A DNA stretch of 64,000 bases from positions 24,700,002 through 24,764,001 of the forward strand of contig OY987242.1 of NCBI GenBank assembly GCA_963920765.1. Direction: 5' to 3'. Source of the stretch: Ulota crispa. Lineage: Eukaryota > Streptophyta > Bryopsida > Orthotrichales > Orthotrichaceae. The position numbers and the translations under genes are program-made. The notes beneath the pieces were generated by a model. The model saw nothing but the letters and a program-made list of their open reading frames with translations. It had not been told where the DNA came from and did no database searches. Shown one piece after another: positions 10,401 through 21,867 of this stretch (the first letter of the stretch is position 1; each line of letters opens with the position of its first letter).

Positions 10401-13390
10401 TAATTTAAAGCATGAGAGTGCGAAAGCCACAGACGGAGAAAGGCAGAATCAACAATGAAACTTGCAGGAAAACTTAAGCTGACCAAAATGCTTGGGCTTT
10501 AGGCAGTTTGGTTTTGATGATATGTCAAAATATGACAGTTAACAAGATCTTCAGTAAAATTAGACTATTTCAATGAGTTGCAGACATCATAGAGTAAATC
10601 CTCTATAATCTTGGTAGAGGTCTGCTATAGTTACAGCGATCATACAGGGGCTTACTTATGTAATCAGAAGAACCCTCCGTTAGTCTTAGCGAAGATACTC
10701 TTGAAAATGTTGTCTTGAAATTCGTGGGACAATCTCATTATACTGAAAATCACTATAATTTGGTTTGCTACTTCCAATTTCCGCTGAAGATTATGTGGAT
10801 GGTGATCAGATATCTGGCGGAGAGCCTCTATTGAAACTGCTGGCTGTGGATTGGCTGAAAACGGACCTAAAATTTGACCATATTGCTTTGCAATCTAGCA
10901 GCTGCGTGCAGGTGAGCTCAAGATTAAGATTCCTCCACCCTTGCTTCGCACATGACAAATGAATATAGTGCATTGCGAACCACCTCCCTCCCCCCAAGAG
11001 TAAAGGCGTTGCTTATTTAGGGTGTGTGTTTTTGTTGTGTATCAGTCAGCAGCAGGGCGGAAAGCACCTTTTATCTTCGTAATCAATTTTCAGGTAACGT
11101 TGGCTCTCTACGGTATTGTGTGACGTGGATTTTTTGGTTGAAAGTGTTTCTTAATCTTTAGAAATTTCATGAACCTTTGTTACCTGTCTGCTACTTTGGA
11201 TTTTCTTGTCTTGACAAAGGGTTGGTTTGACCTATAACCTACAAGCGAATGGCCCTGGACAACTATGATTCTTTGTCAATGAGCTCTTATTTTCTGGTCG
11301 CACATGGAGAAGTACTCAAAAACTTGGAAATAGTTTTAAAATAGCATTTGCAAGATTTATAAGAGGTTAACAACAACTACTGGATTTTCCAAATCCACGC
11401 TCTAATGTCTAAAGCTAAACGTATTGCATTGAATGATGAGTTACTTCTGAACACTCTCCAATATGTATCCTACTCCTCATGTGAATTCATTGGGGGCTCA
11501 TATACACTTGCTTTCTGGGTTATCCTACCTTAGAAACAAACTAATATGTTCTTCATGCAAACTTCAATGTGCCAGAATGTGACATTCCAAGCATCAAAAA
11601 CTAGGATTTGCAAGTGCTCATCTTTGAGTTGCCCAACTGAAACCTCAAAGCTCTAGAGTAGGATAGGTGTAGATCTAGAGTTTCAGATGCTCAATTTGGT
11701 GTCACTTGTGCTGCGAGAGATCTGATATGAGGGGGTTTTGTGGACAGATTCCTGCCAAGCCCAATTACAGCATGGTGTTGTACTATGTTGCTGACAAGCC
11801 AATTCGACCAGGATCATTACTGGATCAGTTTGCTAACGGAGACGATACGTATCGCAATTCCCGGTTCAAGCTTATTCCCAGCATTGTGGAGGTATGGACT
11901 TGCACAATTTTGCAACCACCATTGTATCAATTGAGTATTTCTCTGTGGTTTAATTTTTTTAACTTGTAGCACGTATATGCCGAGGTAGATCAGCTATGGT
12001 GCAATGTCAAACTTTCCTAAAACTCCAGTCCGTTTTCCAGGGGTATTGGATGGTGAAGCGTGCTGTTGGTACTAAAGCATGCCTATTGGGTAAAGCTGTC
12101 TCTTGTAGTTACTTGCGTAAGGATAACTTCCTTGAGGTAAGTCTATTCATTATTTTTCCCTTGTTTATAGAATTGATGTACACAAAAGAAGATATAATAT
12201 TTCAGTTACATTAGCTTGTTCCGAGAAACTCTTAGACTGCATCGTAATGAAAATCTCCGCTACGATTCACGTGGAAATCTCCATATGATCACAACAAAAT
12301 GTATGGAGGCCTCTCCATGATAAATAAGGAGGGTATCTCATTTTGACTATGAGGAGGCCTCTCCCATCAACATGGCATAGATTACAAGCACTTATGAAAG
12401 ATCATGGCAAAGGAAGCCTCCATAAAATCCTTTTACAGACGCCCCTTTCGAATTAGAGATGATTGCTTAGGTCCAAGTCTCTAGCTTCCTAATCAACTTT
12501 CTCTCATTTTATTAACTTTTTCTTGATGGGTGCAGGTAGATGTGGATATTGGATCCTCGTCAGTAGCACGGAGTGTGGTGGGATTAGTTCTAGGATATTT
12601 AACTAGCGTTGTTGTGGACCTTGCAATTCTTATCGAGGTAATTCAACTCTCCCCTCTATTCCTTTTGTTCCCTCTACATCGTAATAAACGTTTTAGGTAA
12701 TGTTACATCACACAATGATCGTCTCTGTAACCTAATCAGATGAACTGGCTATACTACACAACTTCTCTATCACTATGTTCAATAAATTGGAAAATCTCGA
12801 ATTGTCCCTAGTATAAAATTCAGCTCCACTATCACGTGCTGCCAAGTTGCAGTATCATCATCGTTTGTGCTCTTACAGTTTAACAGAATGAGAATTTAGA
12901 CTACTAGTTCAAATTGTCCAAAACATCATGCACAATGCTATCCCTACACTTTATACACTGATTTGCATTCACCTTGAACTAAATGGCTAATACTCCCAAA
13001 ACATGGATCTTGTGCCAATTTACTGTTATGGTGTTTTTTAGCGTTTCTGTAAGTTAATTTTTTTCTTTAAAATGCTCAGTGTCATTTACACTTCAATCCT
13101 GCATTGTTTTCTCATTTGGCACCATTTTCATACTCTTCCATCAGTTAGTAATTAAAGCTAAGCTAAGGGGGTAGACAGGCATCTCCTCTCCTTTCTCAAT
13201 ATTTTCAATGATCTCGCTTGATAAGAATTGTATGCTTTATACGCACTTCAAAGGAGCATGATCTTCAAATGTTTGCTTGAATCAGGCCAAGAGTGAACAG
13301 GAACTTCCAGAGTACTTGTTGGGTACCGCGAGGATAAATCGAATCAAGGTCGAGTCAGCAGTTCAAATTGGTGGGAATTCTTGCAGCTGA
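1411..13390 (+). CDS. EDR2L: EDR2-like PH-START-DUF1336 lipid-binding protein (22 coding exons)
   Basis: Predicted 834-aa member of the plant ENHANCED DISEASE RESISTANCE 2 family. In Arabidopsis, EDR2 binds PI4P, sits on endomembranes and the plasma membrane, and restrains salicylate-dependent cell death and mildew resistance. Exons: 1411-1815, 3786-3860, 4162-4215, 4350-4415, 4867-4925, 5075-5151, 5329-5457, 5745-5779, 5900-6000, 6386-6481, 7134-7198, 7475-7546, 8504-8674, 8813-9072, 9773-9842, 10077-10249, 10810-10911, 11046-11093, 11748-11891, 12041-12136, 12536-12637, 13286-13390. All introns are GT-AG and reading phase is kept throughout. The start is the ATG at 1411; an in-frame TGA lies at 1402. 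Order: ~93-aa extension, PH (~94-200), START (~270-475), acidic linker, EDR2_C (~590-825). The text most resembles the EDR2-like branch rather than EDR2 itself (from memory, no search). Confidence 0.93.
1811..2411. repeat. Tandem duplication spanning the exon 1 / intron 1 junction
   Basis: The junction text GCGCTGTATGTCCACACTTC at 1811 recurs at 2364 (spacing 553), including the splice donor GTATGT (copy at 2369). Between them lies a ~253-bp tandem pair: TTCACTTTAGTTTCTTGTAC occurs at 1921 and 2174. Each unit carries a copy of an end-like sequence (TTTTTCCCAATTGAC) also seen in the MITE at 2669-2939. Confidence 0.8.
2414..3253. mobile_element. Stowaway/mariner-type MITE in intron 1 of EDR2-like gene
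   Basis: The ends are inverted: TACTCCCTCTGTCCCTCTAA at 2414 and its reverse complement (TTTAGAGGGACAGAGGGAGTA) ending at 3253. The terminal TA and CTCCCTC start match the Stowaway group of non-autonomous Tc1/mariner elements. The inside has two diverged direct copies of one segment (AATTTGGGTGC and neighbouring text near 2660 and 3091); the first is interrupted by another element. There is no transposase. Confidence 0.82.
2669..2939. mobile_element. Nested MITE (family also in intron 12)
   Basis: Ends are ATTCATTAATTTGGGAAAAA and its inverted partner TTTTTTCCCAAATTAACGAAT, with inverted similarity extending outward to about GTGCAACACC / GACGTTGTGCC. The interior (CCACTAAGATTTTTTCCCTC and ACACGTGTA blocks) is the same as in the 8175-8424 element. 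It interrupts one of two direct repeats inside the larger mariner-type MITE, so it inserted later. Confidence 0.75.
6031..6226. mobile_element. CACTA-type foldback MITE in intron 9 of EDR2-like gene
   Basis: It begins CACTAGTAGAAAA and ends TTTTCTACTAGTG, with almost the whole 196 bp forming a near-perfect inverted repeat (arms ~90 bp, e.g. AACATGGAACTCAACATAAA and its complement). It is flanked by TTC on both sides (6028-6030 and 6227-6229), the 3-bp duplication expected of the CACTA (CMC) superfamily. The intronic RNA would fold into a long hairpin. Confidence 0.88.
8175..8424. mobile_element. MITE in intron 12 of EDR2-like gene, same family as 2669-2939
   Basis: It starts GTTATTCGTTAAATTGG and ends CCCAATTCAACGAATAAC, an imperfect inverted pair of ~20 bp. 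The interior shares CCACTAAGATTTTTTCCCTC and the ACGTGTA/AAAAAACGCT block with the intron 1 copy, in the same order. About 250 bp long and non-coding. Confidence 0.75.
8813..13390 (+). other. Exons 14-22: acidic linker and EDR2_C (DUF1336) domain
   Basis: Exon 14 ends in a strongly acidic run (DDPDEEEDEHDENEP, ~533-548). Exon 15 encodes YGISWGTGLALPTKILP and is the least conserved exon, so its acceptor at 9773 is the least certain. The EDR2_C core follows: GGKGFMVRSLTYNEDS (exon 16), GGEPLLKLLAVDWLKTD (17), PFIFVINFQ (18), IPAKPNYSMVLYYVADKP and RFKLIPSIVE (19), GYWMVKRAVGTKACLLGKAV (20), VDVDIGSSSVARSVVGLVLG (21) and LPEYLLGTARINRI (22). The protein stops at the TGA 13388-13390. The domain is complete. 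Confidence 0.88.
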
Positions 13391-14950
13391 ACTTATGATG
13401 ACGACCATCAAGCTAACCCATGTCTTTGAACTGTAAAAGGAGAGAGGAAGATATAATTTTTGTACACTAGTCAATATTCTTGAGAAAGAACCATTTTTTA
13501 CCTCTAAACGCCAGCATCCCCATTTGTGGCGTTTGGATGTCTTTTAAGTAGTGTTCACTCATGACAACACAAAAAATTCATCTATTTGCTTGAGTGGAGT
13601 TTCTTGGATAGTGTTGAAAAATTGCCTCATTGGGGATATTTGTGACTTTTGTTTACAAGATTTTCTTTTTATAAAAGATTCACAAGAAGTTGTCTTGTGT
13701 ATTTTTGCAACTTGTACCTCCTTGCTCTTGATCTAAATTTAATGTGAAGAAATCATGTTTTTTGGACCAATTAACATAATGAAGCCATGAAGGTCATCAA
13801 CTTTGGTTTCAACTCTAATTTGAAAGTTTGAGAAATTCCTAGGAGTGAATGTTTTATTGCCAACTGAAGTTTGGGATTTAATCAAACAATCTTCAAATCC
13901 CAAAATTACAGAATAGTATCAAGATTTTGGTTGGCATCATGATGTTCTATACCATAACACAAACTTACAATGAAATTTCCAAAGTTCTTTAGCTTATTTT
14001 CTGTATGATATGAATTTTTCCCACTTCAAAAAAATTATGATAATTTCATATTTTTCTAGAAAAAGCTGAAAATTTCATAGCTTATAGGTAGGCATTTTCT
14101 TCATTGAAAAAAATATATATATAAAATCATATGTAGTTACTATATAGGAACATAAGGAACATACAAAGCTAAGTAATTTGATGTACAACTAAGTAGTCAT
14201 AGGCCTAGAAACTAGGAGCTAAAGAGCTTTGCTTATCCAACATATTGGCATGTTTTGATTGGAAGAAGTATGTTCACCTTCTTCATAGCTTTTATGTTAA
14301 GATTACAAGGAACATATTGTAAAGCCTACCAGTACAATTCCTTGCTTATATAAACCTTACAATTGTTTGTTTATGGGGTTTGCAATACAAGAGAGGGGGG
14401 TGTCATGTATATCCTTAGCTAGAATTGAATTGACCAATCACAAAATTTTGATGACATAATTTTTGTGAAATCAAAAATTGGGTGAAAAGATCCAGTTTCA
14501 CCTATATAGTGTAGTTTTTGATAAATGTACAATGATGTGTCATACATGTATGCATGATTAGATTGAAAAATTCATCACAAACACTTTGGAGTTGAATTTC
14601 AATGAAAGATAATACAAAATAAATGAAACAAGTCACCAAGAAAATTTACTTCGAAAGTGAAATTTGGTGTGTTGATTAAGATTGCATAAGAAGTTAGATG
14701 TAATAGGTTATTTTGAATGAGTCTTTTTAAAAAAAAATTGATATGTAAATTTTGAAGAAATTGATAATGAGTTCTAAGACATTTTGGAGGGCATTGTTCA
14801 ATGTGATTTAAGCTTAGAACAAATGCAACAAACTTTGAAAATTTTGAAGATATAAAAAGTAACGGTGGAGGTGGTTTTGTAAAAGCAACACCAAGCCCTT
14901 ACCAATGATTGGTAGAAACAAGAAGGTAGCAAATTGAAATTGCAAAATTA
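13391..14950. other. 3' flank of EDR2-like gene, no gene recognised
   Basis: AT-rich sequence following the stop at 13388-13390. It presumably starts with the 3' UTR; AATAAA-like signals are too common in this AT-rich DNA to pick one. No coding or repeat structure was recognised apart from short A/T runs. Confidence 0.5.
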
Positions 14951-14954
14951 TTAA

Positions 14955-15180
14955 CCCTTAAACAACCATAGGATATAGTATATATGCTAACGTATAATTG
15001 TCATTTGCTATCAACAAGAAAATATAATTGGGGATCTTAAGTTGTTTACTAGAACCGCATTGATCTATTCTTCAACTTCTTTGTTGATTTCAAATGTAGT
15101 AGAGGTGTGGATCCATTCCACATACAAGAAAAACACCCCATATTGTATTGGTTGCAAAGGGCCTTTGGGTCATTTAAGGA
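14955..15180. mobile_element. TTAA-bounded MITE, subfamily A
   Basis: It is flanked by TTAA at 14951-14954 and 15181-15184. It starts CCCTTAAAC and ends TTTAAGGA. The interior is the reverse complement of the 25109-25327 and 28555-28769 elements (shared block on this strand: GATCTATTCTTCAACTTCTT). 226 bp, non-coding. Confidence 0.75.
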
Positions 15181-15530
15181 TTAATACATTGATCATCAAA
15201 TATAAGTGGCGCTAATCCACTTCCATGCCACCAATTGAGCAAACTCTTGTCGTGTAGCACTTTGATCAATCATTGATCTTGCATGGAAGGATGCCCTAAG
15301 AGACTTTGCCACCAAGTAAGAGGGAATTTAGGACAAAATTGTTGGAAAACTAAAGCTTGGTTTACACTGGGTGTTTAGTATACTTGCTCAAAAATATTGA
15401 GCAAAGTACTTTACGGTTTGATAATATTCCAATCCGCGTACTTGATAGGGGAGGACTAATATATAAATTAAAGGTAATAATTCAAGGCGACAAGTTCACA
15501 TAGGCTATGATATTAAGTGGATTACATCTA

Positions 15531-17907
15531 AGGTAGACATACTTTATTTTGCCCATTATTCTAATCTTGTGCGTCTATACGTGGCGCAGTCATTATATTC
15601 CTAAAACCTAGGGAGGTTGTAGATGTCCTATTTTTTGGGTTCAAAAAAATAGGGCATCTACGGCCTCTCTAGATTTTGGAAATATAATGATCACACCAAG
15701 TACAGACGCTGTCATGATGGAGATCTCTCCATCATATAGATATTTGTTATTTATTTATGTTTGTATTTATTTCAATAAATCAATAGTTGTGGCAAAAGAG
15801 GTGGTCGTAGTGAAGACCACGGTTTGATGACAGCGCAGCGGCTATAGATTCCAGTGCGCTGCGCCGTCTTGTCATATGCACAGCTTAGGAGGGTAAGTGG
15901 CGGATTGGCTGGGCCAATTTTCTGCTTCACTAACTGCCAAGTCATGAATCGCCATCACCGCTTGACGAATTCGATGAGGTTCAAACCCAGACCGGCGGGC
16001 GGCCAAAGACGACCGCTTCTCCAGCCAACCAAGTTCATGATTTGACGACTGAAGACAAGCGTTTGACGCTATTACATACCCGCAAAGGTAGGTGGCCACT
16101 TTACGGTGGTGTTTATTTTGTAATTTAATCATTTTTATATGTTTATCTAAATGTTTTGAAGACTCATATATTTTGCCTTTGTTTGAATAAAAAATACTAA
16201 GAATTTAGAAGTGAATAGGAAATGTATGAAAGGAAAAGAGGTTTGACATCTATGGTGAGGTTAGGATAAAGAGAGGCATGGATTGATATGTCCTACCTCC
16301 CTACTTTAGAAAGAGTCAAAATTAAAAAGAAGAGATTCCTTAGTTGTTGGAAGTTAATGTATGAGTGTTGATGAGAAGAAGGAGGAAATCCCAAAACTTT
16401 GATGTGAGAGAATTTTTTGTGTATACATGATTTTGAATTGAAATTTGAAAAAATTGTTCCTTGTGTAATTAACTTTTTAAAACAAATTTGCAAATTTGAT
16501 TTGGAGTTGTAATACAAAAGTTATGAATGTTTGAATTTTAGAGTCAAAAAGCCAAATTATAAAGAAAAGCTAAGACTTTGACAAACCATAGTTTATGATT
16601 TATATATCGTTTTGCAACAAGATTTGAAAGAAATCTTCATCTTTGTCTTGGTTTTCTAAAAAGTCTTTAAACCTGAGATTTGGAGGTTGGAGAAGAAAGT
16701 TATGAAGATGTGAACGATTGGAGGTGGCTGCCTTTTTATTATGAGAAGGTCAAAACTTTGAAGAGCTACAAGTTTTGAATAGTATGAAATTTTCTTTTCA
16801 AAATTTTAAAACTGATATTTTTTTGTCATGGTTTTTTTAATTATTTTCAATCATTCCTTTTAGAGTCTTATTGAAGAAGTTATAGTGTGTAGAAGTTGGG
16901 GGTTTAGGTGCTCTCTAAAAAATTAAGAGTCACAATTTGATTGACTAGAATTTTTGGACATAGTTTTATTTTGCAATGAAAATTTTAAGAATAGTAGCCA
17001 ATGGTATCATTTTTTTAAATTGATATTACGTTTCTGTGAGTGATGTGTAGAACAAAAGTCATAGAGGTTTTTAGAGGCAGTGTTTAGTTTGCAAGGAGAA
17101 AGAAGAGCCTCTCTTTTGAACTCGCATAATTTTTAGACACTAGCTAGTCTAGATTGAGTTGAAATTTAAAAAGATGTTAAAAAGTTAGAAGAACTTTGAA
17201 ATTGCTATTACACTTAGCATTTGGAGCTTTGAACCATCTGTGGCACTAGATTGAAAGTTGCAGCTTTTCTAGAACTTGTTATTTGTGATTTTCTCCATTG
17301 TTTTTATTAAAACATAAAAACTTAAAGACATGAAAACTTGAAGATTTGAAGATATAAAGACTTCAATAGGAATGTTTTGGGTTTATTTTTATATATGTGT
17401 GGGATGTGGCTTTGTTATTTTTAGCCGGTTTTGAAGGCTCGTTTGTCAATTCATTTTCATTATGTTTTGTAAACCTTGTTGCGAGCAATTTGGGTTAAAC
17501 CAAATTTAACCTCATTTATTGTTGTGGTGATAAAGTGAGATTGATCATCTATATGGTTGAGACTTGCTTTGTTCTCACGATCTGGAGTTTTGGTCAGCAC
17601 ATCATGAATTTGATTTTAGGATCCCGTCATACGGACGGCAGCTTATGTTTGCTATCTCGATCTACTCGTCCCGTATCCAGTGGGCTCTTATCCGTACCTT
17701 GACCCTTATATCCCTAAAGCCAGCCACATAATAGGCCAACGGAAAACTGAAGACTGAAGATTGGAAAAATGAAGATTAAGACCGACGACAATTTTAGTCA
17801 GCGATGCACGATCGCAGCAAGAGATCCTGCGTGTTCCCGAGACGCGCTCCTCTCAACCCGACAACGCTTGGAATTAGAACAATAGGCAGAATAAGGTATG
17901 TCTACCT
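15531..17907. mobile_element. 2.4-kb non-autonomous DNA transposon with TA|AGGTAG ends
   Basis: The left end TA|AGGTAGACATAC at 15529 and the right end GTATGTCTACCT|TA at 17909 are inverted. The inverted similarity continues for ~36 bp (TTTGCCCATTATTCTAA against TTCTGCCTATTGTTCTAA). A TA on both sides suggests a 2-bp target duplication. The interior (2,377 bp) has only short open frames, none recognised; it holds a hairpin at 15570-15711 and a GC-richer stretch at 17590-17880. It may have carried a transposase now beyond recognition, or captured sequence. Confidence 0.72.
15570..15711. repeat. ~70-bp-arm hairpin inside the 2.4-kb element
   Basis: Left arm from GCGTCTATACGTGGCGCAG through CATTATATTCCTAAAACC to GTAGATGTCCTATTTTTT; the right arm is its imperfect complement (AAAAAATAGGGCATCTACGG ... 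AATATAATGA ... GTACAGACGC). The loop is only a few bases. Both strands could form a long, slightly bulged stem. It is either an independent foldback MITE or a small-RNA precursor-like structure; nothing in the sequence decides between them. Confidence 0.7.
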
Positions 17908-17913
17908 TACCTA

Positions 17914-18264
17914 TTAAAAAGTTTGTGATTAAAAGTGTAGGTATTCACACTATGAGAGAGACATTAGGTTCCAATGGTTAGGATTTTGGGGTTTACTTGG
18001 GCCCTCTTGTGATATAACACTCTCTATAATCATGGTCAGATGAGGAGGAAGAAGAAGAAGCAGGTTCAACAGATTTTGACAAAAAAAACAACGCAGGGCA
18101 AGAAATCCAACATAGCAAACAAAAGAACAGCTAGCACAGATAATTGTTAGATTTGGACAAGGTTGTCACTACCATGCAAGGAAGCAATCTTTTATTAGTG
18201 AACAAAGAGAGCAAGATATTCCCTGCGTATTTGATCTTCTTTACTTTTAACATCTCTTGCTTTG
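17914..18264. other. Intergenic, nothing recognised
   Basis: AT-rich spacer between two elements, with a short GAGGAAGAAGAAGAAG purine run near 18041. No coding or inverted-repeat signal seen. Confidence 0.5.
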
Positions 18265-18542
18265 AACCTCATATTCACTAAAATGGGAGATTGGGCACCT
18301 TCCAAAATAACCAAAGGAGACATAAAACTTTTCAATTTTAAGTTAGTTTTGAAAGGTTTTATTGCAATTTAAGTCGAGTAGACCTAAATTGCAATAAAAC
18401 CTTCTAATTTTAGGTAAAATCTGAAAGGTTTTATGTCAATTCACCTCAAATTGATTTAAATTAACATAAAACCTTTTGTCGACTTTCCTTTACATTTCCT
18501 CTCATTTCAATGAAAAACTCCCATTTTATTGAATATGAGGTT
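18265..18542. mobile_element. Foldback MITE of ~280 bp
   Basis: The ends AACCTCATATTCACTAAAAT and ATTTTATTGAATATGAGGTT are inverted over ~25 bp. Inside are two further inverted pairs, e.g. GGTTTTATTGCAATTTA against AAATTGCAATAAAACC, and AAAGGTTTTATGT against ACATAAAACTTTT. No open frame. The superfamily is not assigned because no clear target duplication is visible. Confidence 0.68.
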
Positions 18543-19327
18543 TTTGGCTCCGTCAAGGTCTTGATGACAAGCGCCGCGACACTCAACAGCACTGCTAATT
18601 TTGCTCACCGGTTCTAGACCATGAACTTCATTGTAACTTGCAAATTTTTCTAGTCCATTGTTGTCTCCTTTGTGATGTCTTCACCTATTGTCTTCAACGA
18701 CAGCCTCAAAGACCTGATTTTTGGCAATAGCTTTTGAAAATTGAAATCCGGTTGAGTCGGAGTGAGGTGAAGAAGTTTCAATTATTGTTGTTCAAGAGGT
18801 GAGCGGTCGATCTCACCACAATTGATAATTTTCTTCCGTGTTCTTTTGCTTGGCAGTTTGTGATGTTTTTTTATTGTCTTAAGCCATGTTGCTACAAAAG
18901 GTCACAACCTATGCCTTGCCCAGCACAATTCAAGTTGCTATTCAAATTTTGTGTGGTTTTTGGTAATTATTAATGGACTTGCAAACAAATTGTGTTGTTT
19001 GAAACTTAGAATCAATGCACCATTGTTGTACACACATTTCTATCCTTTTGACTAAGATGAAGGTCTCATTTTATAAAGTTTTTGTACCCTTTTTTGAATG
19101 TTGCGTATGTCATTTTGAAGACACGGCAATTTTGTTTTTTTCCTCTAGCTTACTTCTTGTAGGGTTTTTTGTACACTAGAATTTGATGTGCTGCACTATT
19201 GGTTTAGGTATTTTTTTCCTGATCACTCCCTTTGATTGGAGTAACTACTTCAAAGCAATAGCTTTGCTATGGGCCAAATTCTAATCAACTCTTTGTATTT
19301 TGTTTCATATTAGGCTTCTATAATCAA

Positions 19328-20631
19328 TTGCTTGCATTTTCAGGAAAAATGGATTTCACCCTCTGCCCCAATTTTGTTGCAAGGTTGGGTTTAGTCATTT
19401 TGCTACAACTCATGCATTCCCCATTGACAGCGTCTTTGCTTGTTCATGAAGAGGAGGAAGAAGATATCAACAACCGTTTCTTTGATATCCCTTTGTACCT
19501 CACTAACCCAGTAGTTTTTGACTTTGTAGCAGCTTCAATTTCATTGGAGATGATCTAGGATTTTGGATTAAACGTTGGTTCACCACTTGGTTTTCTAGAT
19601 TTCTTATGTTTCAATATGATGACAAGCGATGGGTTCAAATGTCTTGGATGACCAAGAGAGTGGTGTTTACTATCACAAAGTTGTTGAGGCCGCACATAGA
19701 AACAAAGAACACCTCTTACAGATTAGCTGTTTTTGTTGTAATCCATGTTTATTGTGTTTTATTCAAATTGGCACATGTCGCCAACCTTATAGTGTGCATT
19801 GAGATGTTTGACATGGACAAGAGCACAATTTCTTTAATTTTCCATGAGGTTGTTCAACCCATCAACAAAACATTGCGCCATGAGATTTGTTGGCCCACAT
19901 ATGCTTGGATGGAGGAGATTGAAGCAAAGTTCCACCACCTATGTGGATTACTAGGGGTAGTGGGTGCCATTAACAATATGTAGGTACCAATCTCAAAGCC
20001 TCAACATTACCCCCATTGATTACTATTGTTTTTAACCTAGTGGTTATTGCATGAACTGCCAGGCAGTAGTAGATAGTAAAAAGAGGTTTTTGGACTTGTA
20101 TGTGGGAATGTCTGGTTCTACAAATGACTCTCAAATGCTTTGGCAATCTTCTCTACACCACTTGGCTATGCATGGGAGGACCCTAGACCCTGCCATGCCG
20201 CTTTGAGGTTTTGCTCCATACCTTTTGGAGGATCAATGGTACCCCCTTCTGTCATGGTTGATGGTTTGTAGCGGAGGTTTTTTTTCAACTGTTGTCTCAA
20301 AAGGGGCCGACGGGCCGTTGCATTGTTGAAAATGCATTTGAAATTCTAAAACAAATTTTTTGTGAGTTGTTGAGGAAAACTAAATTGAGTATACAATTTT
20401 TACTTGACATCATTGTATGTTGTAGCAATCTTGCACAATGTTCTACTATGCCAATCCTATGACAATGTTGAGCACTTGCTAGCGGTGCTTCATGAAGAGG
20501 GATTAGTAGGTGAAGATGTAGATGACAATGCAGGTCATAAAGATTGTATAGATAATGTTCCTAAAAATATGGCCATTGCAAAAGCCATGAAGAAATGTGC
20601 AGCATTTGGTATTTTTGTTAGTATGCAATAG
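19328..20631 (+). pseudogene. Decayed PIF/Harbinger (HARBI1-like) transposase
   Basis: Pieces of a DDE nuclease of the PIF/Harbinger superfamily run in order with frameshifts and stops. They are: an acidic N-terminal part (HEEEEEDINNRFFDIPLYLT, 19328 on); a longer open stretch 19606-19980 with MDKSTISLIFHEVVQPINK and CGLLGVVGAINN, matching the family's VGAIDG catalytic region with the Asp replaced by Asn and a TAG directly after; then VPISKPQHYPH (~19984); KKRFLDLYVGMSGSTNDSQM (~20078); QWYPLLSWLM (~20233); IVENAFEILKQIFCELLRKT (~20319); and VVAILHNVL plus an acidic tail (20404-20631). It is inactive as it stands. Confidence 0.75.
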
Positions 20632-21867
20632 CAATAGAGGTTAGAGGTATGACTATGTGGCACCTTACACCATATTTAGTTGTCATTAATTGGTATGTTG
20701 GAAGTTGATTTTTTATAAATTATTGTTTGCAAGTCCTTGGTTTTTTATTGACTGTGTTTTGCATTTTTTTTAAAGCACAAGCACTTGTAGCAAATCCTGA
20801 TCCACCTTTGTAGTGTCTTCCCTATGTCTACAAGCTACACATGTTGTATTACTAACAAAGGGGGTATGCCATGCATGTCATGAGCTTATATGACATAGTA
20901 CATAGTAGAACATGACATTCAAGTGTGCACTCTTATTTTGAGAAGTAGGAAAATTATTGAATTATAGAACAAGCAAAACCTGCCTCATAGATACAATGCA
21001 AGTGAGCCTACTAACTATTTGAACTTGTTTTCCAATCTCACAATTTTTAACAACCATACTCCAAAGAATGCCGCCACATGTTATACTGATATGTCTAGAA
21101 CTTTATTTTTCTAAACATTCTCTCCTATAAAGTAGGTCATTTGACTAGTATAGAATGCATCAATCGTCAACCAATTTATACTTGGATCACAAGTTTATTT
21201 TTATGCTTGCAAGTCCTCCGACTGCAGCAGACAATCATGTGAGTGTGCTCCACAAACATGTGGCTATGGTTCATGGTCCTCTTTGGCAGGAGTCCGCGGC
21301 TGCAATTGAATTGGACTCATGTGAGGAGACCACAATTGCGGGTGAACAGGCCCCGCGTCAAGTGATTGTGCATGCAAGTAAGCAGGCCATGCCCCCACAT
21401 TGAGAGAATGGCGTTGGATGTAAGTAGGCCCTACCTTAGGAGAGTGCCGTTGTAGGTAACCACACCCTCCATCAACATGTTGCTACTGCAAGTGAAGAGG
21501 TTGTTACTGGAGAGAGTGCGGCCATGGATGAAGATGCCACTGGTGAAGAGACCATAGCTAAGGTTGAGGAGTAACATTGCTAAAGTTCTTCAAGTTCTAG
21601 AGGTCTTTACCTCCTACAAGTCATTCAAAGTTGTAAGAGGCAAGTGCTTGAAAGTTGTAGTACTCTTCAGGTGCAATAGGGGGCGTCTTCTCTTGCTGTT
21701 GTAGGCACTTGCAAGAAATGTGAGCTTGTTCTAGAAGTGGGTCCTTGTTGTAGGACCACTGAAAGTTGTGAAAGGCAATATACCATTTGGCCATGTTTTA
21801 TAATGGAAAGCCTTGCAATCTCATTTGCAATGACTGCATTATCGTAGTTCTTCTTGTCCTTTTCTCT
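20632..21867. other. Interior of the Harbinger relic, no gene recognised
   Basis: Lies between the transposase relic (+) and the trihelix relic (-). It includes a 21155-21403 open frame of no recognisable family and a repetitive GAGAGTGCCG/GAAGAG-type stretch near 21400-21560. Probably decayed spacer or 3' parts of the two transposon genes. Confidence 0.45.

Noticed and set aside
15854-16132. Open frames on both strands inside the 2.4-kb element
   Set aside because: About 60-86 codons, complementary to each other, no family recognised; likely chance in a GC-richer patch.
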